Assembly: GCF_001854885.1 (NCBI RefSeq)
Contig: NZ_MDDV01000015.1
Coordinates: 1-64,000 of the forward strand
Reading direction: 5' to 3'
DNA from: Ensifer sp. LCM 4579
GTDB lineage: Bacteria; Pseudomonadota; Alphaproteobacteria; Rhizobiales; Rhizobiaceae
DNA length: 64,000 nucleotides
Below the pieces are notes generated by a model. It was not told where the DNA came from and made no database searches. It was given only the letters and a program-made list of their open reading frames with translations. This document shows positions 18,578-27,941 of this stretch, in pieces. The stretch's first letter is position 1. Every line of letters starts with the position of its first letter. The position numbers and the translations under genes were made by a program.

Positions 18578-20263
18578 CTACCCCTCGCGGGTCAATGTCC
18601 ACTGAATTTCCGGCTGTGGTTCTACAGTGAAGGTGACGGTGATCTGCGACGACGTCCGAATGCCGGATGGATCGGCGAAGAAGACGTCCTCCTCGATCGC
18701 CAGTTCGCCGTCGCGGCAGGCAAAGAGCCAACCCTCGCCATCAGGCGCCGTGAGATAGATCTCGCTGTCGCTGTGCCGGCGCATACCGATCGATGGATGG
18801 ACATGAAAACGGGCAACGGCGAGTGCGGCATGGGCCGCATCCGGCTCACGCCCATCCTCCCGCGAAAGACGGTCGCGGCCGCGGACAAGGCGGCCACCGT
18901 TCAAGATTCCGATGTCGCGTTCGTGGATGAGGCCGAACAAGGCGAGATAACCGTCATGGCTTGCCCGGGCGGCGTCGATCACGCCGGGCTCGTCCTTTCG
19001 TTCGACGACGACCCGTGGCAGCTCGCCCGTCACGATGGGCCCCAGGAATTTCGATTTCGAGAAGCGCAGTGAGGAGGTGTCGTTGACGGTCACCGTCGAG
19101 TGAGCGGCAGTTGCGCGCGCCATCTGGCGGAATCGTTCGCCGGCGAATTTCGGTGCGCCGGAATTGATGATGAAACGGTTCCGCCCCGAAGACATCTCGA
19201 AAGAGAGGCAGCCCGCATGGGCCGTGCGCGACAGATCGACCGAAAGCGGGCGGCCCGTGTCCATGATGATGGCGGTATCGCCAAGCGAGAGCCGCTCGAA
19301 ATGGATGTGCGGCAACGAACGGAACGGCTCGCCCGCGGTTTCGTCATAGCGCAGCACCGAGGCGAGCTCGTGGGCGAGCACCGAGGTGGCGCCGTTGAAG
19401 AGCGCCAGCTCGCCGCCCTGGTGACGAAAGAACCGCAACGCCGGATAGATCCGGTCGATGGCGGGAATCAGCCGGGACGGCACGTCGTGGCCGAGATTGA
19501 CATAGGTCTGGCGCAGCGGCAGCAGGTCGAGCAGCAATTCGAGCCCGGCCCGCGGATTGCGGGAGAAATGGCCGCCGTCGGGCAGGACCTGGCGGTCGAG
19601 CTCGAGATCGAGACGGCGCGATGCCTTGCGGATCACCGAAGCCGAGGCGGGCATGGAGACCGAGGCCGCCGCGAGTGCGATGCGGACCCGAAGCCGCGCC
19701 TCGCCATCGGGCAGGGTCTCGGCAATATGCCGGAGGTACCGCACCTGCAATGCCAGGCTTTTCAGGAAGCGGCGATAGAAGCCACGCTCGGCGTTGCGCA
19801 GCACCACCGGCGAGTGCGACAGCCAGGCGATGATGCGCTGCGCAACCACATCCGCTTCCCAGGAGATGCCGCCGATGTTTCGGCCGTGGCTGGCGATCCA
19901 ATCGTCGATGATCTGCCGGAGCTTCACGAATCCGGCTTCGTCGCGTACGGCGCGAAGATGGCGCAGCCAGGCAAAAGAATGCAACTTCGTTGCAAAGGCG
20001 CGTGACGGCAGGTCGATCTCGAAGGGCGAATCGCCTTCCGTGTCGAGCGCACGGCCGCCAAGCGGATAGCGGCCCTGAAGAATCTCCTCGGCCACGAAGG
20101 AGTCGATGGCTCTTAGATCCGTCGGAGCGACGATCAGGCGATCGGGCGTCGAGCCGGCAAGGCGGAGCGCCGACATGCGCCCGAGCGAGAGCCCGCGCGA
20201 AAAGCGGCGCCAGCCTTCGCGCAGATACAGGTAAAGGAGCCTTCGTTCACTCGAAAACAGCAT
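18578..20263 (-). CDS. Heparinase II/III-like family protein
   Basis: This 561-residue protein has the layout of the heparinase II/III family: an alpha-helical toroid-like N-terminal half (rich in SLALQVRYLRHI-type helices) and a beta-sandwich C-terminal half (SFEMSSGRNRFIINSGAPKF, TVTVNDTSSL). Family members are polysaccharide lyases of uronate-containing glycans, but this alphaproteobacterial subgroup is poorly characterised. No signal peptide is evident (MLFSSERRLLYLYLREGW). It sits between rsmB and purH, 354 bp after rsmB, and shares their strand. The start is uncertain because the ribosome-binding site is weak. Enzymatic activity is not shown by the sequence. Confidence 0.75.
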   Translation of the reverse strand: MLFSSERRLLYLYLREGWRRFSRGLSLGRMSALRLAGSTPDRLIVAPTDLRAIDSFVAEEILQGRYPLGGRALDTEGDSPFEIDLPSRAFATKLHSFAWLRHLRAVRDEAGFVKLRQIIDDWIASHGRNIGGISWEADVVAQRIIAWLSHSPVVLRNAERGFYRRFLKSLALQVRYLRHIAETLPDGEARLRVRIALAAASVSMPASASVIRKASRRLDLELDRQVLPDGGHFSRNPRAGLELLLDLLPLRQTYVNLGHDVPSRLIPAIDRIYPALRFFRHQGGELALFNGATSVLAHELASVLRYDETAGEPFRSLPHIHFERLSLGDTAIIMDTGRPLSVDLSRTAHAGCLSFEMSSGRNRFIINSGAPKFAGERFRQMARATAAHSTVTVNDTSSLRFSKSKFLGPIVTGELPRVVVERKDEPGVIDAARASHDGYLALFGLIHERDIGILNGGRLVRGRDRLSREDGREPDAAHAALAVARFHVHPSIGMRRHSDSEIYLTAPDGEGWLFACRDGELAIEEDVFFADPSGIRTSSQITVTFTVEPQPEIQWTLTREG

Positions 20264-20520
20264 CGGCGCCCGTCGGTTTCCTCGTTGATGCAGCGGACCC
20301 TTTCGAAGCGCGCGAGCGGCACTCGCCCCGTTGCGCCAGGAATCCTTCCTGGATCGGATACGGCCTGGAAATGACTAAGATTTTATCAACCTATGTGCCA
20401 TTGTTAGGCGCCTGCTTCCGAAGCGTCAATCGCCGCAGCGAAACAGGCTGTTGACGGGTCACACAACCGTGCGGCCTCCTGAATGCACGAAGTCTTTCAA
20501 CCTGCGCACCGTGCCTTTCA

Positions 20521-20608
20521 AGAATCGGGACCGATTTCCGGAAGCCGGATGCTCAGGCTCAAGGAGCTGCAGCGACCATTGCGCCTGAAAAGACGCGCGG
20601 CGCCGTAG
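20521..20608. repeat. Reverse-oriented mosaic palindrome copy
   Basis: Read on the minus strand it shows TACGGCGCCGCGCGTCTTTT, the caGGCGC arm, then GGTCGCTGCAGCTC and a decayed module 2 (GAATCGGGACCGATTTCCGG). It lies in the 354-bp gap downstream of rsmB. The remaining part (20264-20520) has no recognisable gene. Confidence 0.65.
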
Positions 20609-20617
20609 CTTCCGGCC

Positions 20618-22030
20618 TCAGCCGAGGCTTCGGCGCAGGACCGCGGCGTAGAACCCATCGAGCCCGCCGGCAAAGGGAGGGGCGAGCGGCAGCATTGCCG
20701 GTGTCGTGCGGAACTCGCCAAGCGCGGTGACCGCTGCCTCGAGCCCCGGCCAGTCGGCCGCGGCGATCGGCAGTCGTTCGCAGAGGCCGTCGGCGACGAC
20801 GCGCTCGACCACCTCCTCGCCCTCGCGAGGATCGAGCGAGCAATTGGAAAAGACCACGGTTCCGCCGGGTTTGACGACGGTCAGCGCGTGCCGCAGCAGC
20901 TTTTCCTGAAGCCGCGCAAGCTTGTCGATGTCCTCCGGCCCCTTGGTCCAGAGCACGTCCGGGTGGCGCCGGGTCGTGCCGGTGGAGGAGCAGGGGGCAT
21001 CGAGGAGTGCCGCATCGAACAGCTCTTCCGGCTGGAACTCGGCCATATCGATCTCTTTCGTCCGGGCCTCAAGCCCGAGTCGCGCAAGATTGCCCTCGAG
21101 TCGCCGCAGCCGGCTGGAGGACTGATCGAGCGCCGTGACGCTTGCCCCGGCAAAAACGAGCTGCGCCGTCTTGCCGCCGGGGGCGGCGCAGAGATCGAGC
21201 ACAGCCTTGCCGGCAACATCGCCGAAGAGGCGCGCCGGGATCGAAGCGGCTGCGTCCTGCACCCACCAGGCGCCCTCGGCAAAGCCAGGCAAGGACGGAA
21301 TCGACCCGGAAAATTCCGGGAGCCGGACCGAGCCCGTCGGCAGGACCGTGCCGCCGAGGCGCTCGGCCCAGGACGCGTTATCGGCCTTGACCGTGAGATC
21401 GATGGCGGCGGGAACGAGCTGCGCTTCCGAGATCCTGTCTGCCTGTTCGCGGCCATAATGCGCGACGAGCCGGTCGTGGAACCAGTCCGGCATTGCCGGA
21501 ACGCTTTGCACCCGCGCGAGAACGTCCTCCTTTTCGCGCGACAGCCGCCGCAGCACCGCGTTGACGAGGCTGGCGAAGCGACGGTTGCGCGGATCTGCTT
21601 GCGCCTGTTCGACCGCCAGATCGACGGCGGAGTGATCGGGAACATCGAGATAGAGGATTTGGGCGGCGGCAACCGTCAGCACATGCTCAAGGGCGCGCGC
21701 GCCTTCCGGCAGGGACGTCTGAAGAAGCGAACCGATTGCCGCCCGGATCCGCGGCAGGTGCCTGAGCGCGGAATTGAGGATGGCACGCACGAGCGCCCGG
21801 TCGGCATCGTTGAGGCCGCGATAGGCGGAATTGCCGTGCTCCTGATCGAGCATGCCATCGAGCGGCGTCTTGCGATCGACAACGGCCGCCAGGATCTTGG
21901 CGGCGGCCTGGCGGCTCTGCAGGCCGGGCTTGCCGGCCGCAGCAGGGCCCGATCGCGCTCCGCCCTTCTGGGAAGCCTTGCTTGACCGGGGTCGTTTCGG
22001 ATGTGAATCGTTCTTGTTGTTTTCAGGCAT
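20618..22030 (-). CDS. rsmB: 16S rRNA (cytosine-C5)-methyltransferase, RsmB/Sun family
   Basis: This is an SAM-dependent enzyme predicted to methylate 16S rRNA C967. The 470-residue protein has a basic, low-complexity N-terminal tail (residues 1-35), a NusB-like RNA-binding domain (about 40-170), and the Rossmann methyltransferase domain with VLDLCAAPGGKTAQL (SAM site) and DAPCSSTGTTRRHPD (catalytic Cys), plus FSNCSLDPREGEE (second Cys). Its ATG overlaps the htpX stop by one base (TGATG), indicating translational coupling. Confidence 0.93.
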   Translation of the reverse strand: MPENNKNDSHPKRPRSSKASQKGGARSGPAAAGKPGLQSRQAAAKILAAVVDRKTPLDGMLDQEHGNSAYRGLNDADRALVRAILNSALRHLPRIRAAIGSLLQTSLPEGARALEHVLTVAAAQILYLDVPDHSAVDLAVEQAQADPRNRRFASLVNAVLRRLSREKEDVLARVQSVPAMPDWFHDRLVAHYGREQADRISEAQLVPAAIDLTVKADNASWAERLGGTVLPTGSVRLPEFSGSIPSLPGFAEGAWWVQDAAASIPARLFGDVAGKAVLDLCAAPGGKTAQLVFAGASVTALDQSSSRLRRLEGNLARLGLEARTKEIDMAEFQPEELFDAALLDAPCSSTGTTRRHPDVLWTKGPEDIDKLARLQEKLLRHALTVVKPGGTVVFSNCSLDPREGEEVVERVVADGLCERLPIAAADWPGLEAAVTALGEFRTTPAMLPLAPPFAGGLDGFYAAVLRRSLG

Positions 22031-22989
22031 CAGGACCAGGGGCCTTTCGGCGGTTCGGAACCACCGCGACCCCAGCCGGTTCTCGGGACAGAGCGCGATT
22101 TGCGCACTGCAATATCAGGGCCGCCCGTGCCCGTCGAGCCCGTCGACATCTCCCGCGCCATTCTTTCGAGCGCGGCGATACGGTTTTCGGTATTCGGATG
22201 GGTCGAAAAGAGGTTGTCCATCCGCTCGCCCGACAGCGGGTTGATGATGAACATGTGCGCCGTCGCCGGATTGCGTTCCGCATCGTCATTGTGGACGACA
22301 TGGGCGGCGCGGGCGATCTTGCCAAGCGCCGAGGAGAGCCAGAGCGGATTGCCGCAGATCTCAGCACCCCGGCGGTCGGCGGAATATTCGCGCGTGCGGC
22401 TGATCGCCATCTGCACCAGGGCGGCCGCGAGCGGCGCGACGATCATCGCGATCAACACGCCGATGAAGCCGAGCGGATTGTTGTTGTCGCGATTGCCGCC
22501 AAAGAAGAAGGCGAAATTGCCGAGCATGGAGATCGCGCCTGCAAGGGTCGCGGTCAGCGTCATCGTCAGCGTGTCGCGATTCTGGACATGCGCCAACTCA
22601 TGCGCCATGACACCGGCGACTTCCTGGTGGGACAGGGACTGCAAGAGGCCGGTGGACGCGGCGACCGCCGCATTCTCCGGATTACGGCCGGTGGCGAAGG
22701 CATTCGGCTGCGGGCTGTCGATGACATAGACGCGCGGCATCGGCAGGCCGGCATTCTTCGCGAGATCCCGGACGATGCCGTAATATTCCGGGGCTCTGCG
22801 CTCGTCGACCTCCTGGGCGCGATACATGCTCAAGACCATGCGGTCGGAATTCCAGTAGGAGAAGAAATTCATCGCCGCGGCGATCACAAAGGCGATCATC
22901 ATGCCGCCCCTGCCGCCGATGACAAAGCCGACGGCCATGAACAGGACGGTCATGAAGGCAAGCAGCATGGCGGTGCGCACGAGGTTCAT
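22030..22989 (-). CDS. htpX: Membrane zinc metalloprotease HtpX
   Basis: This M48-family inner-membrane protease takes part in quality control of membrane proteins. The 319-residue protein has two N-terminal transmembrane segments (residues 4-45), the zinc motif [12 protein letters not shown] (HExxH), two more hydrophobic segments ([20 protein letters not shown] and [17 protein letters not shown]), and the downstream [11 protein letters not shown] ligand Glu. The C-terminal tail is Ser/Gly-rich. It is the first gene of the minus-strand run ending in purH; its upstream gap carries a parS-like site. Confidence 0.95.
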   Translation of the reverse strand: MNLVRTAMLLAFMTVLFMAVGFVIGGRGGMMIAFVIAAAMNFFSYWNSDRMVLSMYRAQEVDERRAPEYYGIVRDLAKNAGLPMPRVYVIDSPQPNAFATGRNPENAAVAASTGLLQSLSHQEVAGVMAHELAHVQNRDTLTMTLTATLAGAISMLGNFAFFFGGNRDNNNPLGFIGVLIAMIVAPLAAALVQMAISRTREYSADRRGAEICGNPLWLSSALGKIARAAHVVHNDDAERNPATAHMFIINPLSGERMDNLFSTHPNTENRIAALERMAREMSTGSTGTGGPDIAVRKSRSVPRTGWGRGGSEPPKGPWS

Positions 22990-23069
22990 GGATGGGCTCC
23001 AGGCATTTCTTTCTTCGCCGGTCGTATCGGGAGCCCGGCGCCAAGCCGGCGCTCCCGATATGCTACGAA

Positions 23070-23085
23070 CGTTTCACGTGAATCA
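23070..23085. promoter_or_regulatory. parS: parS-like ParB-binding site
   Basis: CGTTTCACGTGAATCA matches 14 of 16 consensus positions. It lies in the divergent gap between htpX and the SDHAF4-like gene. Confidence 0.75.
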
Positions 23086-23169
23086 GGGTTCCCGCACAGG
23101 CGGAAGCTCATTATATGATGGGGACGAAACCTCGGCTCTTCAATATCGTCAGGGAAATCCAGCCGTCAC

Positions 23170-23370
23170 ATGCAAAGCAGCAACGACAATTCGCCCGATC
23201 GTCCGGAGCGGTCGCTACCCCCGGCAGCACTTCGCGCGCTCAAGGAAGCCGAGGAGAGACGTCAGGCCGCAGAACCGAAGGAGATGCCGACGGAACGCGG
23301 CGGCCGCGGCGGCCTGGATCCGGCGCGCTTCGGCGACTGGGAAATCAAGGGCAGGGCCATCGATTTCTGA
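23170..23370 (+). CDS. Succinate dehydrogenase assembly factor 4-like (DUF1674)
   Basis: This 66-residue protein has the family's invariant C-terminal block: GGRGGLDPARFGDWEIKGRA, directly followed by IDF. Human SDHAF4 and yeast Sdh8, which protect the flavinated SDH catalytic subunit before complex assembly, end the same way. The N-terminal half is charged and disordered-looking (Pro, Glu, Arg-rich). The sdh operon is not in this window, so it is a stand-alone copy. It ends 74 nt before a perfect bidirectional-looking terminator. Function in bacteria is inferred from family membership. Confidence 0.85.
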   Translation: MQSSNDNSPDRPERSLPPAALRALKEAEERRQAAEPKEMPTERGGRGGLDPARFGDWEIKGRAIDF

Positions 23371-23444
23371 GGCACCGTTGCGCGCCCGAATCAATCGCCG
23401 GGACGCAAACTCCGGGAGGAATCCGGCTAAATTTCTCACCTGGT

Positions 23445-23479
23445 AGTGTCCGGGCCCCCATTGGGGCCCGGACACTTTA
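23445..23479. terminator. Perfect 14-bp hairpin between convergent genes
   Basis: AGTGTCCGGGCCCC pairs exactly with GGGGCCCGGACACT around a 4-nt loop and is followed on the plus strand by TTTAT. It separates the SDHAF4-like gene from acsA and ends at the acsA stop codon. Confidence 0.9.
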
Positions 23480-25429
23480 TCACGCGCGGTTCTGGCGATT
23501 GCCGATCAGGTCGTCGACCACCGTCGGATCGGCGAGCGTCGAGGTGTCGCCGAGCGAACCGAAATCGTCCTCGGCGATCTTGCGCAGGATGCGCCGCATG
23601 ATCTTGCCCGAGCGGGTCTTCGGCAGGCCCGGGGCGAACTGGATCTTGTCCGGCGTGGCGATCGGACCGATCTCCGAGCGCACATGCTTGACGAGTTCCT
23701 GGCGCAGCTCGTCGCTGCCGGCTTCCCCCGCCATTAGCGAGACATAGCAATAGATGCCCTGACCCTTGATCGGATGCGGGTAACCGACCACCGCCGCCTC
23801 CGTAACGAGAGGATGGGAGACGAGCGCCGATTCCACCTCGGCCGTGCCGAGGCGGTGGCCGGAGACGTTCAGAACGTCGTCGACGCGGCCGGTGATCCAG
23901 TAATAGCCGTCCTCGTCGCGGCGGCAGCCGTCGCCGGTGAAGTACTTGCCCTTATAGGTGGAGAAGTAGGTCTGCACGAAGCGCTCGTGGTCGCCATAGA
24001 CCGTGCGCATCTGTCCCGGCCAGCTGTCGGTAAGGCAAAGATTGCCGTCCGCAGCGCCTTCGAGCACGTTGCCCTCATTGTCGACGAGCTGCGGCTGGAC
24101 GCCGAAGAAGGGCCGCGTCGCCGAACCGGGCTTGAGATCCGTCGCACCCGGCAGCGGCGTGATCAGGATGCCGCCGGTTTCCGTCTGCCACCAAGTGTCG
24201 ACGATCGGGCAGCGTTCGTCACCGACCACATGGTAGTACCATTCCCAGGCTTCCGGGTTGATCGGCTCGCCGACCGTGCCGAGCAGCCGCAGCGACGAGC
24301 GCGACGAGCGCTTGACGAAGTCGTCGCCGGCGCCCATCAGCGAGCGGATCGCCGTCGGCGCGGTGTAGAAGATATTGACCTTGTGCTTGTCGATGACTTC
24401 CCAGAAGCGGCCGGCGTCCGGGAAGTTCGGTACGCCCTCGAACATCAGCGTCGTCGCGGCGTTGGCGAGCGGGCCGTAGACGATATAGGAATGGCCGGTC
24501 ACCCAGCCGACATCCGCCGTGCACCAGTAGATGTCGCCGTCCTGGTAATCGAAGACATATTGATGCGTCATCGAGGCATAGACGAGATAGCCGCCGGTCG
24601 TGTGCAGCACGCCTTTCGGCTTGCCCGTCGAGCCGGAGGTGTAGAGGATGAACAGCGGATCCTCCGCGTTCATCTTCTCCGGCGGGCAGTCCGGCTCGAC
24701 CGTGGCGATCTCCTGGTGGAACCAGAGGTCACGGCCCGGCGCCCACGGAACCTTGCCGCCGGTGCGGCGCACGACCAGCACCTTGTTGACCATGACGTAT
24801 TGCTTGGCGGCGATGTCGATCGCCTTCTCCGCATTCTCCTTGAGCGGCACCGGCTTGCCACCGCGCAGGCCCTCGTCGCAGGTGATCACGAAAGTGGACT
24901 CGCAATCGACGATGCGGCCGGCCAGAGCCTCCGGCGAGAAGCCGCCGAAAACGACCGAGTGGATGGCGCCGATGCGGGCGCAGGCGAGCATCGCATAAGC
25001 CGCTTCCGGGACCATCGGCATGTAGATGGTGACGCGATCGCCCTTCTTGACGCCGTGCTTCTTGAGCACGTTCGCAAGCCGGCAGACCTTGTCGTAGAGT
25101 TCGTTGTAGGTGATCTTCTTGTCGACGTAGGGATTGTCTCCCTCCCAGATGATCGCCGTCTTGTCACCATGCTCCTCGAGATGGCGGTCGATGCAGTTGT
25201 AAGAAATGTTCGTGAACCCGTCTTCGTACCATTTGATCGAGACATCGCCCTCGAAAGAGGTGTTCTTGACCTTCGTATAGGGCTCGAACCAATCGATCCG
25301 CTTGCCGTGCTTGCCCCAGAAACCGGCCGGATCGGCGACGCTTTCCTGATACCACTTCAGATAGGTCTCGTTGTCGAGCAGTGTCCGGCTCTTGGCCGAT
25401 TCCAGGACCGGATAGGTCGTGACGGACAT
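23480..25429 (-). CDS. acsA: Acetyl-CoA synthetase (AMP-forming)
   Basis: This enzyme converts acetate, ATP and CoA to acetyl-CoA via acetyl-AMP. The 649-residue protein has the P-loop-like [16 protein letters not shown], the core [20 protein letters not shown], the WWQTETGG adenylate motif, [20 protein letters not shown] (hinge), and the C-terminal [11 protein letters not shown] whose Lys is the catalytic and acetylation-regulated residue. GGGAGGAAAAT precedes the ATG at 25429; the upstream in-frame ATG at 25492 lacks such a site. It is divergent from trcR across a 267-bp gap. Confidence 0.96.
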   Translation of the reverse strand: MSVTTYPVLESAKSRTLLDNETYLKWYQESVADPAGFWGKHGKRIDWFEPYTKVKNTSFEGDVSIKWYEDGFTNISYNCIDRHLEEHGDKTAIIWEGDNPYVDKKITYNELYDKVCRLANVLKKHGVKKGDRVTIYMPMVPEAAYAMLACARIGAIHSVVFGGFSPEALAGRIVDCESTFVITCDEGLRGGKPVPLKENAEKAIDIAAKQYVMVNKVLVVRRTGGKVPWAPGRDLWFHQEIATVEPDCPPEKMNAEDPLFILYTSGSTGKPKGVLHTTGGYLVYASMTHQYVFDYQDGDIYWCTADVGWVTGHSYIVYGPLANAATTLMFEGVPNFPDAGRFWEVIDKHKVNIFYTAPTAIRSLMGAGDDFVKRSSRSSLRLLGTVGEPINPEAWEWYYHVVGDERCPIVDTWWQTETGGILITPLPGATDLKPGSATRPFFGVQPQLVDNEGNVLEGAADGNLCLTDSWPGQMRTVYGDHERFVQTYFSTYKGKYFTGDGCRRDEDGYYWITGRVDDVLNVSGHRLGTAEVESALVSHPLVTEAAVVGYPHPIKGQGIYCYVSLMAGEAGSDELRQELVKHVRSEIGPIATPDKIQFAPGLPKTRSGKIMRRILRKIAEDDFGSLGDTSTLADPTVVDDLIGNRQNRA

Positions 25430-25696
25430 ATTTTCCTCCCTGCGCATTTCGGTCGCTGTTACGGGGCGGAATGCATGCGAAAAATCCGGCATTCCGCTCC
25501 GGAGCGGCGTTCTTCGCCACCCGCTTGGGACGATTCATACCAGTTCGATGCTCTGCCGCAATTAGACAAAAGCACATTTGGAAGTGAAGAATTGCAATTT
25601 CGAGACAAGAACGATATAGAACGCTCAATTCCCGGAAATCAGTGGTAGACTCCACGGCCCGCGACACCGGCGCGGACGGACAAAAGGACTATATCC

Positions 25697-26395
25697 ATGG
25701 CTCAGCAACTGCTTATGCCCAAGGCAACAGCCGTCTGGCTCGTTGACAACACCGCCCTGTCGTTCGACCAGATCGCGCAGTTCTGCAAGCTGCACCCGCT
25801 CGAAGTCAAGGCGATTGCCGACGGCGAATCGGCCCAGGGCATCAAGGGGCTCGATCCGATTGCCACCGGTCAACTTTCGCGCGACGAGATCGGCCGCGGC
25901 GAGGCGAATCCCAACCACAAGCTCAAGCTTTCCGAGCCCAAGGTCCGCGTTCCGGATTCGAAGCGCAAGGGCCCGCGCTACACGCCGGTGTCGAAGCGCC
26001 AGGACCGGCCGAACGCCATCCTGTGGCTCGTGCGCAATCACCCGGAACTGAAGGACGCCCAGATCTCGCGGCTCGTCGGCACGACGAAATCGACGATCGA
26101 GCAGATTCGCGAGCGCACCCACTGGAATTCGGCCAACCTGACGCCGATGGATCCGGTGACGCTCGGCCTCTGCTCGCAGATCGACCTCGATCTGGAAGTC
26201 GAGCGCGCCGCCAAGGGCCGGCCGCTGCCGACCGCCGCCGAGGCGGGCGCTACGCTCGAGGCCGCACAGGAAACGGAAAAGCTGAGCTATGATTTTGACC
26301 GCGAAGAGGAGAAGGAAATCGATGCTGATGCCGTCTTCGCCAAGCTGAAGTCGCTGAAGTCCGACCGCAAGGACGAGGAAGACGACGAATATTGA
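25697..26395 (+). CDS. trcR: Cell-cycle transcriptional regulator TrcR (DUF1013)
   Basis: This 232-residue protein belongs to the alphaproteobacteria-restricted DUF1013/TrcR family, implicated in cell-cycle-linked transcription in Caulobacter and relatives. It starts with a conserved domain (ATAVWLVDNTALSFDQIAQF) resembling a helix-turn-helix. A second HTH-like segment follows near residues 105-135 (AILWLVRNHPELKDAQISRL...GTTKSTIEQIRERTHW). The C-terminus is very acidic (DEEDDEY). Function is from family knowledge. An intrinsic terminator follows, and no operon partner is seen. Confidence 0.9.
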   Translation: MAQQLLMPKATAVWLVDNTALSFDQIAQFCKLHPLEVKAIADGESAQGIKGLDPIATGQLSRDEIGRGEANPNHKLKLSEPKVRVPDSKRKGPRYTPVSKRQDRPNAILWLVRNHPELKDAQISRLVGTTKSTIEQIRERTHWNSANLTPMDPVTLGLCSQIDLDLEVERAAKGRPLPTAAEAGATLEAAQETEKLSYDFDREEEKEIDADAVFAKLKSLKSDRKDEEDDEY

Positions 26396-26422
26396 TCGCT
26401 TTGTCCGCGATGAATCGCAAAG

Positions 26423-26450
26423 AACCCGGGTCGCAGGAGCCGGGTTTTTT
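26423..26450 (+). terminator. Intrinsic terminator of trcR
   Basis: AACCCGG and CCGGGTT arms enclose a 10-nt loop and run directly into TTTT. Confidence 0.8.
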
Positions 26451-26480
26451 GTTGACCGCCGCTTGTTCGGTAGTTCGGCC

Positions 26481-26867
26481 TCAATAGGCGGAGCCGGCAG
26501 GATTCTTGAGGTTGTGGCGTTCGGTTCCCTGGAGCGGCGGGTTGAAGATGCTGACGAGGATCAGGTCCTCATTGCGGCCGCCGCGCAGATAGTGCTTGTC
26601 ATGCTTGTCGAGCACATAGATGTCGCCCTTGCGGATCGGAAAGATATTGCCCTCCATGTCCTCGACCTCGCCTTCGCCAGCGATGCAGTAGCAGGCTTCG
26701 AGATGATTGCGGTAGTGCAGCAGAGAGACCGTATTGGCCCGCACGACCGTATGGCAGACCGTGAAGCCCATGCCGTCCTTTTCCGTCAGCAGGCGATGGC
26801 TGGTGCCGCTGCCCCACTCGACGAAGTGATCCGTCGATTCGACATCCATCAGGCTGCGCACGAACAT
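26481..26867 (-). CDS. ectC: L-ectoine synthase-like cupin, solitary
   Basis: EctC cyclises N-gamma-acetyl-L-2,4-diaminobutyrate to ectoine, an osmoprotectant. The 128-residue protein starts MFVRSLMDV, has the [11 protein letters not shown] segment, the metal-binding stretch [32 protein letters not shown], and [11 protein letters not shown] near the C-terminus, all typical of EctC. GGGGAG precedes the ATG at 26867. No ectA or ectB is adjacent, so it may be an orphan ectoine synthase or a related cupin with another substrate. It is divergent from a LysR regulator. Confidence 0.82.
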   Translation of the reverse strand: MFVRSLMDVESTDHFVEWGSGTSHRLLTEKDGMGFTVCHTVVRANTVSLLHYRNHLEACYCIAGEGEVEDMEGNIFPIRKGDIYVLDKHDKHYLRGGRNEDLILVSIFNPPLQGTERHNLKNPAGSAY

Positions 26868-26948
26868 TCGATTGTTCTCCCCATCGTTAAGGAAAATTGA
26901 CAAAAGTGGCGACACGAGTTCAGATCGATCGCGGTAAGACCTTTATTC

Positions 26949-26961
26949 ACTGAATATCAGT
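26949..26961. promoter_or_regulatory. Inverted repeat ACTGA-ATA-TCAGT, possible LysR operator
   Basis: A short dyad lies in the ~140-bp divergent gap between ectC and the LysR gene, the usual place for a LysR binding site. Its role is inference. Confidence 0.35.
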
Positions 26962-27009
26962 CACTCACAAATGACGATTCCTCATCGGATAGTTGAGGAG
27001 AATTTACAG

Positions 27010-27897
27010 ATGATGCCACCGTTTGGCGCACTCCGGGTCTTCGAGGCCGCGGCCCGGCATGCCAGCTTCTCGCGCGCCGCCGACGAGTTGCATGTCACCC
27101 ATGCCGCCGTCAGCCATCAGATCCGGCAATTGGAGGCGTGGTTCGGACGGCCGCTGTTCCTGCGGGAGAAGCGCGGCGTTCGCCTCGTGGCCGAGGCCGA
27201 AAGGCTTGCAGATGCCCTGTCGGCCAGCTTCGAGCGCATTGCCGCCGAGGCGGAATTGCTGAAGCTCCGGACGAAGTCGGAGATCACGGTCGCATGCATT
27301 CCGTCGATCGCGACGCGCTGGCTGATCCCCGCGCTCGGCGATTTCCTTGCCGCCCATTCCGATGTCACGGTCAAGGTGGTCTACGCCGCCGCCGAGCAGC
27401 GGCTGCGCGAAACTGGCTGCGACGTGCTGATAACGCTCGGCGCCGACACGTCGGAGGGCGTGCTGTGCGAACGGCTCTTCTCCCGCTTGAACCGGCCCGT
27501 TGCCAGCCCGCGCTATCTCGAACACAAGGGCAATCCGGCAAGCGCCGAGCAGATCGCCACGATGGACCTGCTGCACGACGAGACGACCGCCCATTGGCGG
27601 CAATGGTTCGCCAGGGCCGGCGTGCCGCGACCGCTTGCGGCGAAAGGCCCGGTGTTTCAGGATTTCAATATGCTGGCGACCGCCGCCATCGCAGGCCACG
27701 GTGTCGCGCTTTGCCCGGTCGAGGTCTGCCGCCGGGAGATCGAAAATGGCGATCTGGTCGTGCTCTCGCAGATCGCGATTCTTGAAGAGGAGAGCTATTT
27801 CCTTATCAGCAGATCGTCGCGACAGAAGGCGGCTTCCGCCTTCTGCGCCTGGTTCAAGATGGTGGTCGATGCTCACCCCAACGGCGGTGGACTGTGA
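27010..27897 (+). CDS. LysR-family transcriptional regulator (GcvA-like)
   Basis: This 295-residue protein has an N-terminal winged HTH (PFGALRVFEAAARHASFSRA, then ADELHVTHAAVSHQIRQLE, about residues 5-45) and a C-terminal periplasmic-binding-like effector domain. The GALRVFEAAARH start is typical of the GcvA branch. GAGGAG lies about 10 nt before the ATG at 27010; an ATG at 26971 lacks a ribosome-binding site. It is divergent from ectC, so ectC is its likeliest target. The effector is unknown. Confidence 0.9.
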   Translation: MMPPFGALRVFEAAARHASFSRAADELHVTHAAVSHQIRQLEAWFGRPLFLREKRGVRLVAEAERLADALSASFERIAAEAELLKLRTKSEITVACIPSIATRWLIPALGDFLAAHSDVTVKVVYAAAEQRLRETGCDVLITLGADTSEGVLCERLFSRLNRPVASPRYLEHKGNPASAEQIATMDLLHDETTAHWRQWFARAGVPRPLAAKGPVFQDFNMLATAAIAGHGVALCPVEVCRREIENGDLVVLSQIAILEEESYFLISRSSRQKAASAFCAWFKMVVDAHPNGGGL

Positions 27898-27941
27898 CCG
27901 ACCCGATGGGACAGGGCGCTCAACATCCACCGCCGCAGTTG

